Positions 40,626 through 51,279 of a stretch of DNA of 64,000 nucleotides are shown here, one piece after another; within the stretch, counting starts at the first letter, position 1; every line of letters starts with the position of its first letter. Position numbers and translations under genes: made by a program. The notes under the pieces were generated by a model. It saw only the letters and a program-made list of their open reading frames with translations. It had not been told where the DNA came from and did no database searches. Source of the DNA: Cordylochernes scorpioides (taxonomy: Eukaryota; Arthropoda; Arachnida; Pseudoscorpiones; Chernetidae); NCBI GenBank assembly GCA_030710605.1, contig CP092875.1, forward strand, positions 64,191,958 to 64,255,957, in the 5' to 3' direction.

Positions 40626-42721
40626 GCACCCACCCTATGGCGTCAAGAATTGACTTTGGACTTATATCTAACCCTACCTACCCCTTTAACCATGTATCTA
40701 AACATGTACCAAATGAATGCAAGCACGGGCTAGGCCAAAACCTGTCCCAAAGGACTCGCACAGCACCCAAAGCTTTCACACATGGCAACCCTTGCCTGCA
40801 TTCATTGCCCCAACCCCAAATATTTACATGCCACCATTCTAATCTCACACCACGCAACTTTTCACTCAACCCAATTGCCAGTACTATATGCCCTCAACTC
40901 ATAAAGCCACAACGGCTTCAACCTACAATCCCAATAATGCCCAAAAACGTGTCCGTACAACAACACAGCTCACCCACTTACCACACAAAATCCATACGTG
41001 ACCATACGTCGTCACGCCACAATCACGCAAATGTACCTCACAACAAACACGACATTCACAACAACAATACGCAGACAGCACCCCTCCAACAGGACGGTTT
41101 TCACGCTAACAACACACGCACCCATACGTCATCACGCAACAAACACGCACCCATACGTCATCACGCAACAAACACGCACAACCCGCCCAACAGGCGCGAC
41201 ACGCACACCAAAAGGCGACAACAACCAGTAAGCGCATGCACAACCGTTAAGAATAATACAATTATCCCGTCTACACAAAACATAGAAAAAATTCACGCCA
41301 CCAAACAACCACACAATCGAAAAACATTGCGATCTTTCCTAAAGGCTGTGAACGCCTATAAAGAGTTCCTTCCGGACCACGCCCGCTTGCGGACGCCACT
41401 TGTCAACCTTCTAAAAAAGGATGTCATGTGGGTCTGGGATGACGAATGCCAGAAAGCGTTCATTAGCCTGAAAGAAAGCCTTACCACACACCCCAAATTA
41501 CACCTTTACCAAGAAGGTCTGCCATGCCAGGTGTACTGTAACACCTCAACACTCGGCATTGAAGGCATTCTCAAACAAGTCTACCCTGATGGGAAGACAT
41601 ACACAGTTCAACATTTCAGCCGCTCTCTGCGTAGTCACGAGCGAAATTATTCAGACTTGGAACTACAATGCCTAGCCATTGTGGAAAGTGTGGATAACTT
41701 CCGCGCCTGTCTAATGGGCAGAAAGTTTACAATACTTTCTGACCATCCCGCATTGCAGTGGTTGAAAGAGATCAAAGCCCCGTCAGGCAGATTGTTTCGA
41801 TGGAGGTTAAGACTGTCAAGATACGAATATGAGGTCCGTAGCATAAATGGAGTACAACAATATGAAACGGGCGTTGTAACTCGTATCCCATTTTGTGGCT
41901 TTCTAGATGCGCCACTCATAAAGAGCCAACAGTCTTCTCCACCGGGAAAATCTCGCGTGACTATGGATCACAATGAACTGCGCACCGTCTCCCGAAAAGG
42001 TGTACTTAAAACTATAGTCCCAAGTTCACTTACAGCCAGACTTCTTAAGTCCGTACACACACAACACCACCATCCAAACATCTCCAAGATGACGAGACTC
42101 ATCTCGTCACAATATTATTGGCAGAACATGACACAAGACATCGCAAAACAGGTAAAAACCTGTCCCACCTGCCGATTCGCTAGAAGAATCGATGAATCCA
42201 ACCAACCTCCACGTAAAAATACCGACACAGCCCACAGGGCAAAACAAAATTCGTACACAAAACACAGCGTATACACAATACAAACAATGCCGAAATTACA
42301 TCACCCACATCAGAGAAACGATTACACATCTCCACTTAAACCAATTACCGCCGACATATCTCTAATAAAACCATTGACGATCAAACAGGAGAACTGCGAA
42401 CCTGACAATCATTTAAATTCTACAATTAATAAGGTTCAAGCAAATATTTCAGAATCAACATTTATAACAACATGGAAGAACATGGGTCAATACCCTATCT
42501 TTCATCTGATTTTTATCCTTTCTCTGCTAGTCCTACCCTACAAATATATCCCAGCTTTATTTCTTAGTTATTTCTTAATCTATACCATGCCCTCCCATAG
42601 CGTTTTCGAACTACAAGAAGCAGTTTTCCATTTTGGACAAGCATTCGTAAAACTTATTGTAATATTAGGAAGCATTGTTGCAGAAAATTTAAATAAATTC
42701 CGAAGAGATAGAAGTAACTGA
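40508..42721 (+). CDS. 737-codon Pol remnant of G3: RNase H-like, integrase zinc domain, hydrophobic tail
   Basis: Same build as the G1 ORF. Protease is deleted (the frame jumps from the gag/pol junction to the linker). There is an expanded His/Thr/Asn-rich linker with a duplicated Thr-His-Thr-Ser-Ser-Arg segment, and no RT core. RNase H has Asn for the first Asp (Tyr-Cys-Asn-Thr-Ser). The integrase HHCC finger is complete and the DDE core absent. The tail has hydrophobic segments but only one 7-residue Gly-Gln repeat, against five in G1 and G2. The open frame has no stop over 2.2 kb. The Met at 40508 is simply the first in the frame; the natural entry would be frameshifting from gag near 40618. 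Confidence 0.6.
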   Translation: MQTVPKTISQYRTSLQFRGRCNHPKPKTSQPSRPFETKVGTHPMASRIDFGLISNPTYPFNHVSKHVPNECKHGLGQNLSQRTRTAPKAFTHGNPCLHSLPQPQIFTCHHSNLTPRNFSLNPIASTICPQLIKPQRLQPTIPIMPKNVSVQQHSSPTYHTKSIRDHTSSRHNHANVPHNKHDIHNNNTQTAPLQQDGFHANNTRTHTSSRNKHAPIRHHATNTHNPPNRRDTHTKRRQQPVSACTTVKNNTIIPSTQNIEKIHATKQPHNRKTLRSFLKAVNAYKEFLPDHARLRTPLVNLLKKDVMWVWDDECQKAFISLKESLTTHPKLHLYQEGLPCQVYCNTSTLGIEGILKQVYPDGKTYTVQHFSRSLRSHERNYSDLELQCLAIVESVDNFRACLMGRKFTILSDHPALQWLKEIKAPSGRLFRWRLRLSRYEYEVRSINGVQQYETGVVTRIPFCGFLDAPLIKSQQSSPPGKSRVTMDHNELRTVSRKGVLKTIVPSSLTARLLKSVHTQHHHPNISKMTRLISSQYYWQNMTQDIAKQVKTCPTCRFARRIDESNQPPRKNTDTAHRAKQNSYTKHSVYTIQTMPKLHHPHQRNDYTSPLKPITADISLIKPLTIKQENCEPDNHLNSTINKVQANISESTFITTWKNMGQYPIFHLIFILSLLVLPYKYIPALFLSYFLIYTMPSHSVFELQEAVFHFGQAFVKLIVILGSIVAENLNKFRRDRSN

Positions 42722-44160
42722 AAGTAACAAATCAGGGCCGAAAGAAAGAAAAAAAAATCCCCACACCAATAAAATAAGTAGAGAGACAATAAAAGATGCA
42801 AGTCGCACACAAAATCAATCAGCACAAAGACAATTAGACGGCGGACAGGAAGCGTAGTTCCGCGAGGCGATAAAATCAGCCGTATGCAAACAAAGGGAGC
42901 TCCCCCATTTCCGGATCAAATTACCTCGGATCCCTCTCTTGGCTAGCACATAAAAATAGGTCACCGCTTTTCCCATCCAGATTTCTCCAGGCCACCAATC
43001 TTGGATTCCAGTCGACCCTGCGTACCGACTTTTGCAAAATGTAGTCCAATCGACTGTCGCTCGAAAATTAAACAAGGTACACGCCAACACATCTAAATGA
43101 GTTCACATCCCTATTATAACTAATCATAATTACTTTACAGACTCCCAAAAAACATTACATATTCCACCTACACGTAGATATCACAGACCTTAGGATCTCG
43201 ACAACACATAGAATTCGCTCGCACATTTCTTACACAAAAAACTTCTAACATTTTTTACAATACACACAAAGATAAAAGAAATCCTATAGGGCATAATTAA
43301 GCAATTAAGACATCTAGACCAGGGCATGTAGATACACAACGGGTTCAAAACCAATACACCTTATTGTTTATATATTAACCATTTTCACTATTTTTTAAAA
43401 ATTAAAATTAAAAATATTTAACCAACTTAGCAAATTATTCAATTAATATCACTTATTTTAACCATTAATTACCATGTTAGTTACCACTTAGTTTATATTA
43501 TCGTAACTTCATTTATCAACGAAAACTCATTGGTTTTCGGTTAAACTTAAGACATTAAGTCATCCTTTATTTTTGAAACCTTTTCATTTTTTTTCTTCAC
43601 TTTTTCAACCAAGCATTCAACTTTGATTTCGCTTAACATTTCTTTTATTTTTTATTTTTGATACCTCATGAAATTTCCTCGTTTTCCTTTCCAAAATTCG
43701 AGCAAAAAGTAATTAGGCATTTTTCTTTTACCAAAGCATTTTTTTTTTCACTTTTTCAACCAAGCATTCAACTTTGATTTCGCTCAACATCTCTTTTATA
43801 TTATTTTGATTTCAAAACACCTTATGAAATTTCCTCGATTTTCCTTCCCAAAATTCGAGCAAAAAATAATTAGGCATTTTTCTTTTACCAAAGCATTTTT
43901 TTTTTTCACTTTTTCAACCAAGCATTCAACTTTGATTTCGCTCAACATCTCTTTTATTTTATTTTGATTTCTAGTAACTAACAATCAACTATATTTCATT
44001 AGCACTACATATTTTTTTTAAATTCTCTTATATCCTTATCAATTTTGTATATAACCTCCCTATAATCAATTAATTTTCGCCCAAAATTATTTTCTTTGAT
44101 GTAAAGAACTTATTCAGACTAAAACCCCTTCATAAATTCTTCACATGTAGGGGGCGCATC
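42722..44160 (+). other. 3' region of G3 with tandem repeats
   Basis: From about 43600 to 43975 a ~150-bp unit with CCAAGCATTCAACTTTGATT and TCCAAAATTCGAGCAAAAA repeats nearly three times, related to the arrays in G1 and G2. GTAGGGGGCGCATC before the LTR is the same putative polypurine tract. Confidence 0.6.
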
Positions 44161-44933
44161 TGTCATAATTTGTAAATAGTTGTATGCAACCCCGACCCAA
44201 TATGTATGCAATGTATGTTTCAAAGACTTAATAAAGAATAAGGTAACTGGAGGTTAGAACGCCTTAGAGAAGCGAGGCCTAGAAAGAAGGCTTAAAAGTC
44301 AGCAGCACCATTAGCAAAATTACAGCCAATTTTATGATCGCGGAAATAATAAAAGTTGAGTTCAACGACACAGTATTTCCTGGTCGTGTCAGAACAAGTC
44401 CAAAAGACAAAGAAATGAGCAAGGACCAATGAGGGAGCAGCTTCCAAAAGGTCAACCAATAGAAAAAGGCCACGTCTCAGCTTTCCTCCAATGGGAAAGG
44501 AGATAGGTCTTCGTGTTAAATCGAGAAGCAAGGATTGTCAGTTGTTCACTCGCTCCCACCGAGACAGCACCTAGAAGAGTGGTTCACTCGCTCCCACCGA
44601 GGTAACATCTGCTCTCGAGACCTCTCCGTTCATCCCATAGCTAAGTCCAATCATCGCCATGTGATCAGATAGTTACTAATCAAATCCGCTCCACCTTCTC
44701 AAGCCTTTCTTTCCTCCGACCAGTTGCCTTTTATTTCAACAATCAATCGTGTCCTGGTTTATTTCCCTTGTGTGTAAACCTTTCTTACTCAGCCACCACG
44801 ACTGCGTCACCACTTCAACAATCATCAATCCCAAGAGTAAGGTTTCCCAGCATAGCATATTACGATAGCTAATTGAAAGTCGACAGCATATATTACGATA
44901 TAATTGAAAGTCGACAGCATATATTACGATATA
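44161..44933 (+). repeat. 3' LTR of G3
   Basis: Begins TGTCATAATTTGTAAATAGT. The end merges into (TA)n flank, so the last 2-4 bases are uncertain. Confidence 0.8.
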
Positions 44934-45995
44934 TATATATATATGTTATTAATAATATGTTTTGTTGTAAAGAATTGAAAGTGCAGTCATGATAATAGAA
45001 ACGTAGAAAAATAATTATTTATTATCAAGTAGTTTTTTTTTTTTCGTAATTATACTTGAAGAAAATTACACAAAAAATATTTCCACAGTTATATAGAATT
45101 TATAAAATTAACCCTGTATTATTGAATTTAAAAAATAGGTAAGTGTTTTAACTATACATATTTACAACAATTATAAAATATTATTCTAAAACTATGGTCC
45201 AAAATGTAGAAATAAATGTGAAAAAACTTTTTTTCAAATAAAATATTTTTATATTATATAATATATATACACTCATAGACAAAACTTGAGAAAGTGAAAA
45301 GTATTTGTTGTCGCCGGTCTTCTGTTTTTTTTTTTTTTTATGAAGACAGAAGCAATTTTGTTTACAATTGGTTATCTCGTGTGTCTTCAATAGAGGTCAC
45401 TATGTATCAAATATATTTCAGAGTTATTGTCTGAATCCCGATATAAATGCTAAAAGGTACAACTTCCTTGAGTTTTGTTCATGAGTGTATATTTTTAACC
45501 AATGAATATTTGCAAGTAAACCATTTTTAGTTTATCGTTGTGATTAATATTTGGAGTTAACCCTTCTATAAACCTGGTTCAATATTTTAATCTTGATATA
45601 TTTTTTTAATCAGCAATTAGTAAACATGTGCCCCTTTAATATTTTTTAACATTGTAAATCTTATAAATTTTTTAATATAGAAATAATAAATATATATTTT
45701 TATGGAATATATTTTCAAAACTAAATAGTTTCTTTTAACAAATCATATCAAAATATTTTAAAACTAGTTATTTTTTAAATGATTTTATAGGAAAACCTGT
45801 TTTATTTTTGCATATATTTATTTCATCTTTTAAAAATCTCATAATTTTGTTTAAAATGTTTTGAAATATACTATTTGAAATAACTATGTATAAAATTCTT
45901 GTCATACATAATACAATACCTGTGTGTAGAAAATTATGTTAAAATAATAAATGCACTTAGTTAATTTTCAAAGTAAAATCTATTCAACGTTTATT

Positions 45996-46047
<52 letters not shown>

Positions 46048-46327
46048 AACCTTTTTAAAATAGTCAAAACTAACCATTTCTTTTATAAGTAGTCTCACAG
46101 AGAAATGAATTATATGTTCGATTTTTTAAAACGCTCATAAGGATTTCTAAAATTTCATCATAAAAAAAAATGACTTACTGTTGATGTATTTCTCAAGCAT
46201 TTAAACCAAGTTTGGAAAATAAATAAATACACTTAAAAGAAAATAAAAGAGACTTTTATATTACAATATTTTCAGTACAAATATGCTACGTGTGTGTACA
46301 AGTATTTAGGAATTTAATTATTATATG
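44934..46327. other. AT-rich non-coding stretch with MITE and (TA)n
   Basis: No gene. It holds the MITE at 45270-45487 and a (TA)n microsatellite at about 45999-46043. Confidence 0.6.
45270..45487. mobile_element. Mariner-type MITE, second family
   Basis: Ends CACTCATAGACAAAACTTGA and, inverted, TTGAGTTTTGTTCATGAGTG, with TA on both sides. 218 bp, non-coding. Distinct from the CACTGGCC family at 8719. Confidence 0.75.
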
Positions 46328-46719
46328 TGTTTTGTTTCCCACTTGGGAAATACGCAAGTAGGAAAAGCAGAATGATTGTTTACAAAACAATTTGTTCTCG
46401 TTAGGCTTAATTGAATAGAATGTTTATACTAGTGTAAAGAAACAAATTTACTTATCTTTGGTCAGGCAATCATCCCAAGCTTTACAAATGAATTTATTTT
46501 ATTTTTCTTTACAATGAATACTTAAAGAATTTACAAATGAATTAAAGCCGCAGCTGAAAGGAAATAGTTCTCTAGTGGCGAGCGTCCTTAGAAACTTCTA
46601 GAAGGTGGCGAGCTCCCTCTGGCGGCGCAGCCAGACGGCCTCCCATTGGTCAGTGATGACGCAGTTCCTTCACCGCCGCGCGCTGCCTTCTGCTACCTAT
46701 GTTAGAATAAAACGAAACA
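46328..46719 (-). repeat. 3' LTR of the BEL/Pao element
   Basis: 392 bp; on the minus strand TGTTTCGTTTTATTC ... CAAAACA. GC-rich middle (about 46570-46690). Confidence 0.9.
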
Positions 46720-46813
46720 TACTCCCCTCCTGTGGACGTAGTCCACACACAAGGCAAAAGAAAAGGATCACATAGTGTAGAAAGTTTTTTTTTTTTTTTA
46801 AGAAGAATAAGAA

Positions 46814-49800
46814 TTAGAATGGCAGAAGTGCAATCTTCGAGATGGGTCTTATTAGATGATGTTGTTTCTCTGTTTGAAGTTCCACAACTCGGACATTGCC
46901 ATCCGCTCCAGGTGACACCTTGGTGATGCGGCCAAGGCTCCACTGCATTGAAGGCATAGGAAAGTCTTTTACCAACACCAAATCTCCAACCTTCAGGTTG
47001 GAAGAGGGTTTTTTCCACTTGGACCGTTGTTGCAGATTGTTTAGATATTCCCTGGACCATCTTTGCCAGAAAACATCTCTGGCCTTTTGAATTAATTTCC
47101 ATCTAGTTAAGTAGTTGTCATTAGGGTGATAACTGGGCTCTGGGAGTGCTGTTAATGGTCTTCCAATCAAAAAATGTCCTGGAGTGAGAGGGTTGAAATC
47201 ATTTGGATCCGAACTCATCGGATACAACGGGCGAGAATTCAAGTACGCTTCAATTTGACTTGTTAGAGTATTGAGTTCTTCAAAATTTAAAACTGCAGAT
47301 TTTAAACATCTTAGGAGATGATACTTCAATGATTTAATTCCTGCTTCCCAAATGCCGCCGAAGTTTGGAGCAGATGGAGGTATAAAATGCAAAGTGATGT
47401 GTTCATTAGCGACATAATTTTGAATTGAAGAATCCTTTACAAGTTGATGTATATTATTCAAAATATTCTTAGCTCCTTTAAAGTTAGTAGCGTTGTCGGT
47501 GAAAATATCAGAGGGTTTTCCTCGACGAGAGATGAATCTTCTAAAAGCAGCGAGGAAGGCAGGGGTTGACAGATCTGAAACTATCTCAAGGTGAATAGCC
47601 TTCGTTGAGAAACAAATGAATAATGCTATATATGATTTTAATGTTACTTTTGTTCTTATGACATTAGATTTAGTTATAAATGGTCCTGCGAAGTCTATTC
47701 CTGTTTTGCTAAAAGGGCTTGAGGGTATGATTCTATGGATAGGCAGATCTCCCATGATTTGTTTTGACACTTGGCGTTTCGTCTTGAAACATGTCATGCA
47801 ACGATTAATGAGCTTTTTTACTAGAATTCTACCGGATGGAATCCAGTACTTTTGTCGGATGGCACACAGAGTTAATTGGAGACCAGAATGAAGATGCTCT
47901 ACGTGGAATTGTTGTACAATCAATTCTGTAACGAAATGGTTGTGAGGAAGAATTATTGGATGCTTCTCATTGAATTGCAGGTTGGATTTGCGCAGTCGAC
48001 CTCCTACACGTAGAATTCCTGATGAATCAATAAATGGGTTTAAGGATAAAAGTTTTGAGTTTGTTGGTAGTACTTTGCTTTGATTACAACATTGAATTTC
48101 AGTTTTAAATTCTGAACTTTGAATGATTTGAATAAGAGTTCGAATTGAATTATCGAGCTCATTAGTGGACAATTCTTTGTGTTTTATTTTGTCGCTGCTG
48201 TGTCTAGTATTGTGGATAAATCTTAGGAGCCATGCCGTAACTCTGCTCAGCTTCCTGAATGTTGAGAATTTAAAAATAAAGTCTAGAATAGGACAAGTAG
48301 TGAAATGAACAATCGGAACAGTCTTTCTTTTTTCATGACAAACTTCTTTTGGAAGTTCATATGTGATTGGTAGCGGATCTTGTAAACTTGAGTTTGATAG
48401 CCAATCAGGACCATTCCACCAAAGTGAATGGTTTACTAGTTCTGAAGAAGTTATACCTCTGGAGGCGCAATCTGCAGGATTAACTTTGGTAGACACATAG
48501 TACCAAGAAGATTGCAGAGTTAGTCGCTGAATTTCTGCAATCCGGTTTCCAACAAAAGGTTTCCAATGTTTTGATTCAGATTTTATCCAACATAAAACAA
48601 TCTGGGAATCTGTCCACAAAATTACTCGGTCAATCTGCAACAGCAATGAGCTGCAAATGGAATCATATAAATTTGAAAGGAGAAGAGCAGCACAAAGCTC
48701 CAGACGAGGTATTGACGTTGCCTTCAAGGGAGCGACTTTTGTCTTGGCAGCAATCAATGTGACTTGAACATGACCAGATTTAAAACGAGATTTCATATAA
48801 ACAACTGATGAATATGCAGATTCGGAAGCATCACAAAATCCATGGAGTTCTAAAGAATGTATAAGTCCCTTGCAGGAAATATATCTAGGAATTTTAATAT
48901 GATTTAGCATGGCCAAATCCATTTTCACTCTCCTCCAATGAGAACACAACGATTCAGACAAGGGATCATCCCAATCCAAATCCTGTTTCCACAAAGTTTG
49001 GAACAGAATCTTGAAGCTAATGATCACCGGTGATAACCATCCCAAAGGGTCATAAATTCGAGAAATGTCCGATAACAATTTTCTTTTAGAATATACGTCT
49101 TTTAGTGAATTGACTGTAATTGTGAAATTATCCGTGGATGGATTCCAATTTATCCCAAGAATCTTAACAGATGAATTATCTCCGAATTCATATGCATCAT
49201 GTGCTTTCAGCGCTTCTGGTACCTCTGAAAGAACCTCAGGGACATTTGACATCCATTTTCTTATGCAAAAGCCACCAGATAAAAGGATTTTACGGATATC
49301 ATCAATGAGAACTTTTGCTTCTTCGATTGTTGTTGCGCCAGAAAGTAGGTCGTCTACATAAAAATCAGTTTTTATGATTTTAGATGCCTCTGGGAACAGG
49401 AGTTCTTTGTCGGTGGCAAGTTGCATCAAGGTACGGATTGCAAGATATGGTGCACACGACATTCCATAAGTTACTGTGAGCAATCTATACTCCAATAAAG
49501 ATTCCAATGGACTATTTCTCCAGAAGGTTCTCTGAAAGTCGAGATCAGAAGAGTTCACTTTTATCTGTCTGTACATTTTCTCAATATCTCCCGTAAAAGC
49601 TATAGGATTAGTACGAAACTTCACAAGAATATTGAAAATATCATGCTGCAATTTTGGTCCAGTATGAAGAAAGTCATTTAAGGAGTAATTGTTGCTCGTT
49701 TTGCACGATGCATCAAACACTACTCTTAATTTAGTAGTGCTGCTCTGTTCACGCAGAACGCAATGGTGAGGTATATAATAGCACTTGTCTGATGGTTTGT

Positions 49801-50305
49801 CACGTTCCTTTTTCGGAATGAGCTCCATGTGGTTGAGAGAAAGATATTCCATCATGAAATCCTTATATTGCTGAAGAAGATTTGAAGATTTGTGCAATTT
49901 TCTCTCAAGAGCATGAAATCGTTTCATTGTATTCTGACGTGAGTCTCCGAGATTAGGCACAGATTTAAACGGTAGACCAACAGAATATCTTCCATCTGTT
50001 GATATGCAAAAGTTTTTGTCATAAATGTCCCCGCAACTCTTCTCCTCTTTAGTCAATGGAAGAGCGGCAGGAACCGATTCCAATTCAAAAAACTGTCGCA
50101 GATTATCATCTCCTTGGGATGTTGAGCATAATGAGATATAGTTGTTTCCAGTCTCAGAACTGGAAACATTTCCTGAAAGTATCCATCCTAACTTGGAACT
50201 ACAGGCAGTGGGTCCTGGATGATTTTGGAATCGTAGTTTTCCTGTATATAAAAATGGGGCTAGGTCTGCACCAATTACTAAATCAATGGGACTTGTTTTT
50301 ATCAA
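46814..50305 (-). CDS. pol: BEL/Pao Pol: RT, RNase H, integrase
   Basis: 1163 codons without interruption. The N-terminal part completes the DUF1758 protease region ('GADLAPFLYTG', Leu-Gly-Trp-Ile-Leu-Ser-Gly). RT carries the BEL form Tyr-Val-Asp-Asp at 316-319. An RNase H-like domain has Phe-Cys-Asp-Ala-Ser and Trp-Thr-Asp-Ser-Gln. The integrase zinc finger shows Cys-Met-Thr-Cys. The integrase core (about 850-1060) shows Gly-Ile-Asp-Phe-Ala-Gly-Pro-Phe, Thr-Asp-Asn-Ala-Thr-Asn-Phe and a Trp-Glu-Ala-Gly motif, giving D,D,E. A DUF5641-type C-terminus follows (Val-Gly-Asp-Leu-Val-Leu-Val-Lys). This is the best preserved enzyme set in the window. The frame is +1 to the protease ORF, the break being at an A run around 50285-50300. 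Confidence 0.9.
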   Translation of the reverse strand: MIKTSPIDLVIGADLAPFLYTGKLRFQNHPGPTACSSKLGWILSGNVSSSETGNNYISLCSTSQGDDNLRQFFELESVPAALPLTKEEKSCGDIYDKNFCISTDGRYSVGLPFKSVPNLGDSRQNTMKRFHALERKLHKSSNLLQQYKDFMMEYLSLNHMELIPKKERDKPSDKCYYIPHHCVLREQSSTTKLRVVFDASCKTSNNYSLNDFLHTGPKLQHDIFNILVKFRTNPIAFTGDIEKMYRQIKVNSSDLDFQRTFWRNSPLESLLEYRLLTVTYGMSCAPYLAIRTLMQLATDKELLFPEASKIIKTDFYVDDLLSGATTIEEAKVLIDDIRKILLSGGFCIRKWMSNVPEVLSEVPEALKAHDAYEFGDNSSVKILGINWNPSTDNFTITVNSLKDVYSKRKLLSDISRIYDPLGWLSPVIISFKILFQTLWKQDLDWDDPLSESLCSHWRRVKMDLAMLNHIKIPRYISCKGLIHSLELHGFCDASESAYSSVVYMKSRFKSGHVQVTLIAAKTKVAPLKATSIPRLELCAALLLSNLYDSICSSLLLQIDRVILWTDSQIVLCWIKSESKHWKPFVGNRIAEIQRLTLQSSWYYVSTKVNPADCASRGITSSELVNHSLWWNGPDWLSNSSLQDPLPITYELPKEVCHEKRKTVPIVHFTTCPILDFIFKFSTFRKLSRVTAWLLRFIHNTRHSSDKIKHKELSTNELDNSIRTLIQIIQSSEFKTEIQCCNQSKVLPTNSKLLSLNPFIDSSGILRVGGRLRKSNLQFNEKHPIILPHNHFVTELIVQQFHVEHLHSGLQLTLCAIRQKYWIPSGRILVKKLINRCMTCFKTKRQVSKQIMGDLPIHRIIPSSPFSKTGIDFAGPFITKSNVIRTKVTLKSYIALFICFSTKAIHLEIVSDLSTPAFLAAFRRFISRRGKPSDIFTDNATNFKGAKNILNNIHQLVKDSSIQNYVANEHITLHFIPPSAPNFGGIWEAGIKSLKYHLLRCLKSAVLNFEELNTLTSQIEAYLNSRPLYPMSSDPNDFNPLTPGHFLIGRPLTALPEPSYHPNDNYLTRWKLIQKARDVFWQRWSREYLNNLQQRSKWKKPSSNLKVGDLVLVKDFPMPSMQWSLGRITKVSPGADGNVRVVELQTEKQHHLIRPISKIALLPF

Positions 50306-51017
50306 AATTGGGATCTGCTAATAAAGTATTCTTAAGATGAGGCCAATTATCTCTATTTATCAGAAAATTAGGTAAATCAACAGTGATTTGATCGAGTATT
50401 ATGGATGAAATTTTGAATATTCTATCAGAAAAATGAGGCTTAAATTGAAAAAAAGTCTCACTAGCAGACTGCTGTATTGGTTGGTTACCAATTCCAAAAA
50501 CTGTGAGTTGGCTCTTTTTAACAGGAAGATTCAACTTTTCACGACAATTTTCTGTTATTAGACTTCTTTGAGAACCAGTATCAATCAAAGCTCTGCATGG
50601 ATGAAACGATCCATTTTCTGCTCTCACTCTCACGATAGCAGTAGATAATAAGATTGTCTCATTGGGCTTTGTTGTATCACTGAGAAAACATGAAACGCTA
50701 GATTGGGCAATTGGGGCTTCAATTGAAGTTGTATTCAAAGGTTCGGGTTGGAAGGAATGCAAAAGAGTGTGATGTTTTTTGTTGCATGATTTACAATGCA
50801 TAGTGATTTTACATGATGTTACTCTGTGGTTGGATCGCAAACAATTGAAACAAAGGTTATTGGTTTTGACTATGTTACATCTTTCAAGGAGAGAACCTTT
50901 ATGGAACTTGTCACATTTGAATAAAGGATGTGAAATTTTGCATAATAGGCATTTATCATCACCTCTTTCAACTTTATTCAACTGTAAATACAAAGCGCGA
51001 TGTCCCGCCAAGGACAC
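50283..51017 (-). pseudogene. BEL/Pao zinc-knuckle and aspartic protease region
   Basis: Three Cys-rich knuckles (Cys-Leu-Leu-Cys...His, Cys-Phe-Asn-Cys...Cys, Cys-Lys-Ser-Cys...His-His). A DUF1758-type retropepsin follows, with Leu-Ile-Asp-Thr-Gly-Ser-Gln-Arg-Ser-Leu. The frame ends in TGA exactly where Pol begins in the +1 frame, at GATAAAAACA. BEL elements normally have one continuous Gag-Pol, so this is probably a one-base indel in the A run. The upstream connection to Gag is broken by the LINE. Confidence 0.8.
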
Positions 51018-51279
51018 TGGCGCCCAAAGGAAAACAATACAAGAGAGAGAGAGAGAGGGAGAATCTATTTACATATCAAAAAATATATATATATATATGC
51101 TCAAGGCATTTACATATTTCAGAAATTGATTTCAAACAAGCATACTATATACATAGGTAATTTAATTTAAACACACCTCAAGATAAAGGAAAAGGAAAAA
51201 AAAAATCATATATACAGCACATAGTTAATTATACCTAAAACTTGAGATTAATTAAAAACTTTGATATAAATTTACAAAA

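Larger units (their letters stand above)
39363..44933 (+). mobile_element. Ty3/gypsy relative G3, complete with LTRs, heavily deleted
   Basis: LTRs 39363-~40135 and 44161-44933 align without an indel (constant offset of 4798). I saw only two substitutions (C/T near 39828/44626, T/G near 39970/44768). It starts TGTCATAATTTGTAAATAGT, and TATA precedes it. The interior lacks the protease, RT core and integrase core but keeps a 737-codon frame. Recently inserted. Confidence 0.9.

Noticed and set aside
46650-47102. 150-codon frame overlapping BEL Pol
   Set aside because: Different-frame shadow of Pol and 3' sequence, containing a poly-Lys run from an A tract.
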